From Chromera velia (taxonomy: Eukaryota > Sar > Chromeraceae), in NCBI GenBank assembly GCA_018398765.1, contig JAHBMJ010001742.1, positions 1 to 15,000 on the forward strand: a stretch of DNA of 15,000 bases, given 5' to 3'. This document shows, piece after piece, positions 8,743 through 15,000 of the stretch (position 1 is the stretch's first letter; the number at the start of each line of letters is the position of its first letter). The position numbers and the translations under genes are program-made. A model generated the notes under the pieces. It had not been told where the DNA came from. It searched no databases and saw nothing but the letters and a program-made list of their open reading frames with translations.

Positions 8743-8750
8743 GCAGTAAC
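8743..8750. repeat. 8-bp target duplication GCAGTAAC, right copy
   Basis: Exact match to 7533-7540. Confidence 0.88.
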
Positions 8751-9000
8751 CAGGACAGAAGGAAGAGACGAAAGACGTATAGGCCAGATGCTAGGAAAAA
8801 ACTTTAAGTCATGATGAGATGTGTTATTACATGTATGCGTGCATGGTGTGGAGTAATGTGCATGAATATATGGTGCAAGGCGGACATCAGATAACTGGCA
8901 CACAGGTCTAGGGCTCCGGCCCCGAACATAATGTTATCCTGTAATATCCTGTAATCCTATAAAGATAATAAAAACCTATAACTATTACTAATTGTAAAAC
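8751..9000 (+). other. Possible 3' untranslated tail of the retroelement
   Basis: Follows the right flank of the hAT insertion and so should continue the retroelement or its neighbour. It includes a GGGCTCCGGCCCC hairpin-like segment (8910-8922), a tandem pair of TATCCTGTAA (8935-8954) and an A-rich stretch GATAATAAAAACC (8964-8976). Short tandem or A-rich 3' ends are common in non-LTR elements, but the boundary here is a guess. Confidence 0.3.
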
Positions 9001-9510
9001 TGCTAAATTTCTCTTTCCAAATTTTTTTAGATCGATCGAGTCATCTTTTAAATTCATTCCTTTAATTTCGTCTTATACGATTTCTGTCACTTGGTGTCCA
9101 ATCAATATCAAGTTTTTCTAGTAGAAATTTCTACGAATCACTTCTCCATGCATGCACGTATGCAGTACATTCTTCTCAATTGTTAGGTTCTTATATGGTA
9201 ACTAGCTACACATAAAATACTGTATAGAACATTAAACCGGTTCGAGACTGTGTTTGGGATACACTATACAAGCGTAAAACAAGAGCTAGGCCTTTGAAGC
9301 CATCGCATTGAACTACGAGAAGACCCCAGTGCCTCTTGGGGACTCCATCCAAAGACAAGTCGGAAACCCATGCAAAACTACGGAAGCGCAGACACACACA
9401 AACCATAAAGACAAAAACTATACAACTCGAAAGACCCCAGCAACCTCTAGAGTAGAGACCTACAGTACCTCCTCAACAGGCCTTCCAAGGCCCTTCTCAG
9501 CTTTCTCTCT
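9001..9510. other. Intergenic, no gene seen
   Basis: AT-rich to about 9200, then mixed composition. No reading frame with recognisable content and no tRNA-like cloverleaf that I can support. Probably includes the 3' untranslated part of the minus-strand P450 gene next to 9633. Confidence 0.5.
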
Positions 9511-9514
9511 TGGT

Positions 9515-9555
<41 letters not shown>

Positions 9556-9622
9556 GTCTGTCTGTCTGTCTGTCTGTCTCTTCCTTCGTGCATGTATGTA
9601 TGTACGTATGTGTGTCTCTCTG
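9515..9622. repeat. TC and TGTC microsatellite
   Basis: About 33 bp of TC dinucleotides, then TGTC tetranucleotides to about 9580, then ATGT-like units. It lies just downstream of the P450 stop codon and probably falls in its 3' untranslated region. Confidence 0.85.
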
Positions 9623-9632
9623 TGGTTGCATC

Positions 9633-11093
9633 TTAGGGTCTCCCACGGGAAGAGAAAACCAGTTCTGGTGTCTTGTAGGGAGCGAGGAGCATGCCTCTCT
9701 GCTTTGTTTTGACCTTTCCGGGATCTCTTTCATCGAACCACCGTCTCCATTCATTTGCCTTCTCCCAGTCTCTACCAACAGAAAGGGACACACTGTAGTG
9801 TTGCAAAAACTCTTTCACCATCAACGGAAGCAACGTATCGACTACAGACTTCCCCACACACGACCGCAACCCACTCCCAAAAGCTACTCTCCCATAATCG
9901 TCTTCCGCGACTTCTCCGTATTTACACCCCGCCCCATCAACTACTGTTGGATGCATTGCAAAAAGCATCGCTCCTTTAGGGATCTTCACCGTCCCTGAAG
10001 CCTTTCTCTCCCCCTCAGGAATATTCAAACTGTCGAGGTCTATCTCCACGTCTTCCAAGCATCGTCGAGGAGGTCCCAAAGCAACGGAGTAGGGACACCT
10101 ACGGATGATTTTGTAAATTTCCGAAACAATGTCCTCGGGCTTGGACAAATTTCGGAGTCTCTCCTGTCTCTCAGGAACGCATGCACACACAAGCATAATC
10201 CACTGAAAGAGTGTCGGTAAGACATCTGCACCCCCCACACTGGTGGCGACAGTAAGCGGTAAGAGAATTTGCTCGGTCTCTTCCGATGTGTGTCCTGCGT
10301 TTGTCAATCCTTTCTGTATAACACGGCGGATCCCTGCAGACACTTCATCGCGTTGTTTCTTCTTTCTGTCCATCTTAAAACGAATGGCCAAAAATTCGTT
10401 TAGCAACTGTCGAAGCTCCTTCAATTCAACTTCAGTGAGTGAATATAAATTCCCCCACAAGCAACCAATCAAAATGCGGTAGATGTTATCTGACACATCC
10501 TCATGCGGCCACTCGGTTGCCGTCTCTGTCGGAATCCGGGAATATAGAGGTTTCATTCCTTCCTCAATCATCTTCTGATGATTCTTCCCTCCCACTAAGT
10601 TCTTCTGCAGCCACCCAAACTGCTTCTCCCTTATGCGTGCGGCCTCCTCAGGGTTTTCCACTCGGAAGAGAAAGTCCCCGAAAGGCCGACCTTCCAATTC
10701 TGATCTTGCTGCACACTCCTTCAGACCGTAGACCTTCTCTAACAGATCCCAATTTCCTATCCAAACTTGACGTGTGGGACCGGCACGGAGCATCAAGAGA
10801 GGACCATACTTCGACCTCTTTCTGGCAAGCAGTTTCCAGAAAGGGATCAAAAGGAATTGAAAGAGAAACTTGAGGGAAGAGAGAAAGGAGACGTCTCCTG
10901 GAGGTAGCGGCGTCTCGTCCTTCTCTGCACTCAGGGCCGTCAATTCTGACGAGACGGAGGACAGTCGATTGATCTGTCTCGACGGAACAGGCCGTGTCCT
11001 CTTGCCCTGCGGCTTTTGTAAACTGGGTGCGATGAAACATTTGCACACAGAAAGTGAAAGAAAGGCAGACAGGGAAAGAAATACAGCCCTCAT
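9633..11093 (-). CDS. Cytochrome P450, atypical, possibly CYP74-like, plastid-targeted
   Basis: A single 486-codon frame from ATG at 11091-11093. The heme-binding loop FGSGLRSCVG at residues 404-413 fits FxxGxRxCxG, with C412 as the expected iron ligand. KIPKGAMLFAMHP upstream fits the segment before the heme loop. The K-helix reads KIIRRCP (328-334), so the usual ExxR is KxxR: the near-invariant Glu is Lys (codon 10110-10112). The I-helix VGGADVLP (286-293) lacks the oxygen-activating Thr. GG followed closely by Pro, plus IYKIIR resembling VYEVLR, recalls the CYP74 group that rearranges fatty-acid hydroperoxides (oxylipin synthesis). That assignment is inference. Residues 1-19 are a hydrophobic signal-like segment followed by FIAPSLQKPQGKR, a Phe-led basic stretch as in plastid transit peptides of complex plastids. 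No intron is apparent. Its 5' end faces the gene at 11643. Confidence 0.82.
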   Translation of the reverse strand: MRAVFLSLSAFLSLSVCKCFIAPSLQKPQGKRTRPVPSRQINRLSSVSSELTALSAEKDETPLPPGDVSFLSSLKFLFQFLLIPFWKLLARKRSKYGPLLMLRAGPTRQVWIGNWDLLEKVYGLKECAARSELEGRPFGDFLFRVENPEEAARIREKQFGWLQKNLVGGKNHQKMIEEGMKPLYSRIPTETATEWPHEDVSDNIYRILIGCLWGNLYSLTEVELKELRQLLNEFLAIRFKMDRKKKQRDEVSAGIRRVIQKGLTNAGHTSEETEQILLPLTVATSVGGADVLPTLFQWIMLVCACVPERQERLRNLSKPEDIVSEIYKIIRRCPYSVALGPPRRCLEDVEIDLDSLNIPEGERKASGTVKIPKGAMLFAMHPTVVDGAGCKYGEVAEDDYGRVAFGSGLRSCVGKSVVDTLLPLMVKEFLQHYSVSLSVGRDWEKANEWRRWFDERDPGKVKTKQRGMLLAPYKTPELVFSSRGRP

Positions 11094-11642
11094 GATTCTT
11101 CGAGACCTTTGCTGTGAGGGCGGACACCTAGAAAAGCGGCTTTGCGAAAACCCTCGATCTGCAACATTTCATTTCAGATGCCCGCGACCTACGAAGAGGC
11201 ACAGTATGGCACAGTGGCCAATGCAGTTGGCCTTCTTGGGAAATCAACTAAGTTCTTTCTTTCTTCGATCCAAGTTCCTGTGACTCAGCCGTCTCCTTTC
11301 CGCGGCCGTGGGAAGAACTTATGGTCGGACCCTGGCCCCCTAGCATTAGACCATGCATGATGATCGACCGGCCGTCTCCCATGTTGAATCGCCGTCTCCA
11401 TGCCGTCTCCAACATTCTCCGACATTCTCCAGACATTGCCAGACTTCTTCCGTCGATCAGTCCGTGACTGAGCTGGCTGACTGAGCTACACTGAGCTGTG
11501 TATCTGAATCAAAATTTTGTACTTGACTTTCTGTCAGACTGCAGAGCAGTGGGGTCAATACAGTGCCCGCAGTTGCAGAAACCGATCTTTTTGTCTCGAT
11601 TTCCTTGAGCTTCGCTGAATTGAATCTGACGAGATTGCCTCT
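11094..11642. promoter_or_regulatory. Divergent intergenic region between the P450 and TPR-MYND genes
   Basis: This 549-bp interval must hold both promoters and 5' untranslated regions. It contains several CCGTCTCC copies (around 11370-11410) and imperfect repeats of ACATTCTCC (11411-11440) and ACTGAGCT (11466-11497). No TATA box is obvious. Whether the two genes are co-regulated cannot be told from sequence. Confidence 0.45.
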
Positions 11643-14600
11643 ATGCCTTCTTACGTCTCTCGGCCGAGTCATTATCACGCGATGAGCACAGACTGGCGAA
11701 GGCACCTGCTTCCTCATGTGAGGCCAGAGGCAATCGACTGCCCCACCACGGCCCGAATTATCGATTGTGCAAAAATGCTGGAGGAGGCGCACCTTGCGCT
11801 TGCATCCAAAAATATGAAGGAATGCATCCGCCTTCTCGCAGAAGTCACGAGGAGGTCGGAGAATAAATTCCTCAACATGGAATTGGTTTTTCAATCAGAT
11901 GTATACTCCGCTGCAGTGAAGATGGCTCCCCCTCTGGACAGTGAGAGCGTTTTGTCAGTCACCCCAGAGCAGGGAGACGCGTTGATTGTGCGGATGGGCG
12001 GGGAATTGGGAATGAATCATATGTGGATGCAAATTGAAAAGAAGGCCTCGGAGGGGTCAGCTACCGTCCCCAAAGATATTGGGAAGTTTCTGTCGGGGAG
12101 TCTCGACAGGTATAAGCTTGCCGTGAAGGATTGCAAGCGTCTGCTTGCATCAGATGCTCGACTCTGGGTCGTGATAGGGGGACATGAGTTCATTCGCTTC
12201 TCCCAGATTGACGACGCAGTTGTGTCGTTGAAAAAGGCGCTCGATCTCAGTGAGGCCGACGCTTGGGGTGCACACTACACGTTGGGGAATTTGTACAACA
12301 ACTTGAGCGCCCATGAAGGCACCAGGCCCCCCTTCAAGAACTTAGAGAAGAAAGTGAAGTATTCCAAAATGGCCAACGAGCACATGGCTGCGTTCCTCAA
12401 ATTTGCCCCCGATTGCCATTGGAATTCTGCACTCGCCTGTTGCATTCTCTTCAAATCGCAGGTCTGCATTCTCACTTTTCTCTCAACCCCTGTCCTTTTT
12501 GTAAGAAACGTGCATAACGTTCTGCTGTATTGTGCTGAAATAGAATGTCATGATGATCGAGGGATAGTGTGGAAGAATGGGTGAGGGAAAGAAAACGGAA
12601 AGAGGAGTAAGCATCTTCTGTGTAGCGAATGAATTGAAAGCATTGCTTTTCTGACGGATTACTTGCTTTTCATTTTCTTCGCTCTTCTCTCTTTTCTCTC
12701 TTCACTTGTCTGGCGTCTTTCTTTTTTTTCTTCTCGATCTTCGCCTTTCAGAAAGAGCCTCTGCTAGCTTTCACGGGCTCTTCCGTCTCTTTCTCTTTTC
12801 TCTTCCCATCTTTTCCTTTTCTCCCCCCCTTCTTCTGTTTAGAATCCTCCGCTCACTCTCTCTGACACACACATGCCTAACATGCATGTGTGTCTCCCTC
12901 CCCTCTTTGTCTGAACTTGTCCTGTTCTGCAGGTCCACATGAATGTCCGAGGACCCTCTCAGAAGATTGCAGACATCTGCAAGGAAAAGCCCGATGCGAT
13001 GAGAGAGGCCTACGCCCTATACCGCCGTCTCCACCTCTGCCTCCTGAAGAGGTCGCAATGGGCCCCTCCCCCCACAGCAGACGCTGTGGAGTCGATGGAA
13101 GTCGCCAAGTCTCTTGCCAAATGGATTGAGGAGACGGGGATCATCCGAGACGATGCCCCTGCAACACGCATTGCCCGATGTAGCCTCCCAGGGTGCACCG
13201 TCGAAGGCTCTCTCCCCCGGTGTCAGCAGTGTAACGTGACACGCTACTGTTGCAGAGAGCACCAGAAACAGCACTGGAAGGGTGGACACAGGGCAGACTG
13301 CAAAGCCTTGAAGGAGGCGCGAGAGAGGGAGATAGAGGATGCATCGCAACCCTATGCCGATGCTGTTCAAAAGGAGCGACAGGAGCAGCAAGAAGGAGGA
13401 GGGAAAGGATACGGGGGGAAAGTAGAAGAGATCCCATGGGATTCAAAGAAACACTTTTCCATTGCGGGTCTTCCGCCTCCTCCCTTTCCCACCCTGCCGC
13501 CCCGTTCGCCCTCTGCACCTCTTTTTGTGATTCTACATCCACTCAACTCAACCAGAAAAGACCTCGACATTGCCGAAAAGAGGGCACAAAAACTGAAAGC
13601 CGCTCAGACCGCTGCATCCCCCCCTCAGACCGTGAGATATCTTCTCTACGGTTCTCATGATCCCGCCGCTCTCGCTTCCGCTCTAGAGAAGGAGGGCGGT
13701 ATCGTTCTGCTGTCTCCCGGTGAGTACGAGACGTGCGATCTCGGTCTCCCTGATATCATGACGCAGACAGTCGAGGTGTGGGGGGTGAACGGCCCTCCGT
13801 CTTCCATCAGGCTGAAGAACGGCCAGAGATCCGACTGGTTCCTCGTCTCTGCAGGGCAGTCGAGCGATCGAGCTCAACCTGATGCGTGTGCGTTGACCCT
13901 CAGAAATTTCAGCCTTGTGTGCAGGTCGGGGGAGGCGGCCGTGGCAGCACGGCCGGGGTTCACGGGCGCTTTGCGCCAGCCTCCGAAGTTCACCTCGAAG
14001 GTGACTGTCGCGATGGTTTCGGTGCAAGTGTGGGGGGATGAATGTGGCGGTCTGGTAGCCGCTCATGAAGGCACTGAAGTGTTGATGAGGGGGTGTACGC
14101 TGGGTGATTGCCCTGGGGCGGGGGTTGTTGCTCACCCTGAGTCGTCTGTGACTCTGGAGTCGTGCGTCTTGAGGCGCACGGGGTGTGGGGATAGTGTCAC
14201 GATGAGGGGGGAGGATGCAGCCGTGTGCGTTGACAAGAGTGCGTCTGTGCGTGTGCAGGGGTGTCGATTTGAGTCGAACTACGGACATGCAGTGCAGCTG
14301 CAGAAAGGAGACAGCGCGTCTGTCAATGCAGAATTTATTGAAAAGTACCGCCAGGGAGATCAGGAGGGTGTGGCGGGAATGCAGATGATCGCTGCAATGA
14401 AGGGAGTGAGGCTAGAGGAAGTAGTGAAGGAAATTTCTGAGAAGGTGTCTCGGCAGAAGGGGAAAGGAATGTGTGTGATTGAGAAGTGCGTGTTCCAAGA
14501 CAACGGAATGGCTCTTGAAAGGTCGCAGCGCAAAGACAAGTACGTATGCCCTGTGCCCTTCCACCCTCAAGGTACGAGAATCGGGGATGCGATTGCGAAG

Positions 14601-14666
14601 AAGGACGAAGACGAAGAAAGTCAGCGAAAGAAAATGACGGGAGGGCAGAGCTGTGTGCTGCAGTGA
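11643..14666 (+). CDS. TPR-like, MYND zinc finger and beta-helix protein, two exons
   Basis: Exon 1 is 11643-12461 and exon 2 is 12933-14666, joined in phase 0 (CAG|GTCTGC donor, TTCTGCAG|GTC acceptor), giving 850 residues. Residues about 150-270 hold helical repeats resembling TPRs (IDDAVVSLKKALDLSEADAW, AHYTLGNLYNN). A MYND-type zinc finger spans 356-396: C356, C361, C370, C373, C379, H383, H392, C396, with His at the sixth position where Cys is usual. A charged Gln/Glu linker and a Pro-rich stretch follow (to about 475). From about 490 to 830 there is a parallel beta-helix-like domain with recurring short strands (GCTLGDCPGAGVV, SSVTLESCVLRRTGC, ASVRVQGCRFESNYG, CVIEKCVFQDNG). TPR, MYND and beta-helix are all protein-interaction modules, so a scaffold or substrate-recruiting role is likely. 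Function is unknown. Exon 1 ATG could also be the second one 13 codons later. Confidence 0.87.
12462..12932 (+). other. Intron of the TPR-MYND gene
   Basis: A 471-bp GT-AG intron, strongly pyrimidine-rich from about 12660 onward. Exon 1 can be read 40 codons into it before a stop, and there is a second plausible acceptor (CGCCTTTCAG near 12750), so alternative splicing is possible. The phase-0 join to 12933 is the only one I found that leads cleanly into the long second exon. Confidence 0.75.
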
Positions 14667-15000
14667 GTATATGGTGTTCGTTTGAGCACAATTCTGCAAT
14701 ATTATCGCATTGTTTGTGCAATTGCTGTCGCAAATCTGTGTAAATCCACGCACTTACTGTCCTTTCTCTTTTTTGGTCTTGTGTGAATCCTGTTTTTTGT
14801 CGAATCTGAACACTTTCGCTGGCCGAGTAGCCCGCCTACGGAGTCCGCGCACCACGATTTTGAATACGATCTGCATTTGAGCAGCATTGAGCAGACGTCA
14901 TGCATGCATGGGGAATTGGACACAGGGAGCACAACGCGGGGAGGGATCGGTCGGAAGTTTTGTGCCTCGAGTCCTCGACTGAAACCGGTCTGCTGTAGAG
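14667..15000. other. Downstream region, no gene seen
   Basis: Presumably 3' untranslated sequence of the TPR-MYND gene and then intergenic DNA. ATGCATGCAT palindromes occur near 14900. No coding frame with recognisable content. Confidence 0.5.

Noticed and set aside
9236-9250. GGTTCGAGACT as a tRNA T-arm (B box)
   Set aside because: No matching acceptor, D or anticodon stems could be arranged around it.

Overview
This window comes from a nuclear genome of a eukaryotic microbe. The genes have spliceosomal introns (GT...AG with pyrimidine-rich or microsatellite bodies), intergenic spacing is wide and transposons are nested. A cytochrome P450 gene carries an N-terminus that looks like a signal peptide followed by a plastid transit peptide beginning at Phe, as in algae with a complex red-derived plastid. 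A chromerid or similar alga would fit, but the species is inferred, not shown.

Left half (about 250-8990): a nested stack of mobile elements. The oldest layer is a dead reverse-transcriptase retroelement on the + strand. It reads in one frame from a YADD-like motif (YADN) at 295 to 1626, with five stop codons, and resumes at 7249. It was split by a 5621-bp DNA transposon (1627-7247) with terminal inverted repeats (TIRs) of about 190-205 bp that begin GCATGCCGGGG and a 4-bp target duplication GTTC. Removing the transposon and one GTTC restores the retroelement reading frame exactly. A second, non-autonomous hAT-type element (7541-8742) sits just downstream, with a perfect 8-bp duplication GCAGTAAC.

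The 5.6-kb transposon carries two convergent, intron-containing genes. Gene B (minus strand, 6958 to 3824, five exons, about 879 codons) looks like a DDE-type transposase with candidate catalytic residues D439, D530 and E768, a Cys cluster after the second Asp and a C2HC zinc finger. Gene A (plus strand, 1868 to 3455, two exons) is of unknown function with a basic NLS-like stretch and acidic and Ala-rich parts. Both have one in-frame TAG, and gene B has two one-base shifts at G runs, so this copy is probably inactive or carries assembly errors. I could not assign the element to a named superfamily and regard it as the best candidate here for something undescribed.

Right half (9630-14670): two apparently intact host genes in divergent orientation, separated by 549 bp. 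The minus-strand gene (11093 to 9633) encodes an intronless 486-aa P450 with a good heme motif but Lys in place of Glu in the ExxR motif. The plus-strand gene (11643 to 14666, one intron) encodes an 850-aa protein combining TPR-like helices, a MYND zinc finger and a parallel beta-helix. The last 330 bases hold no gene that I can support.
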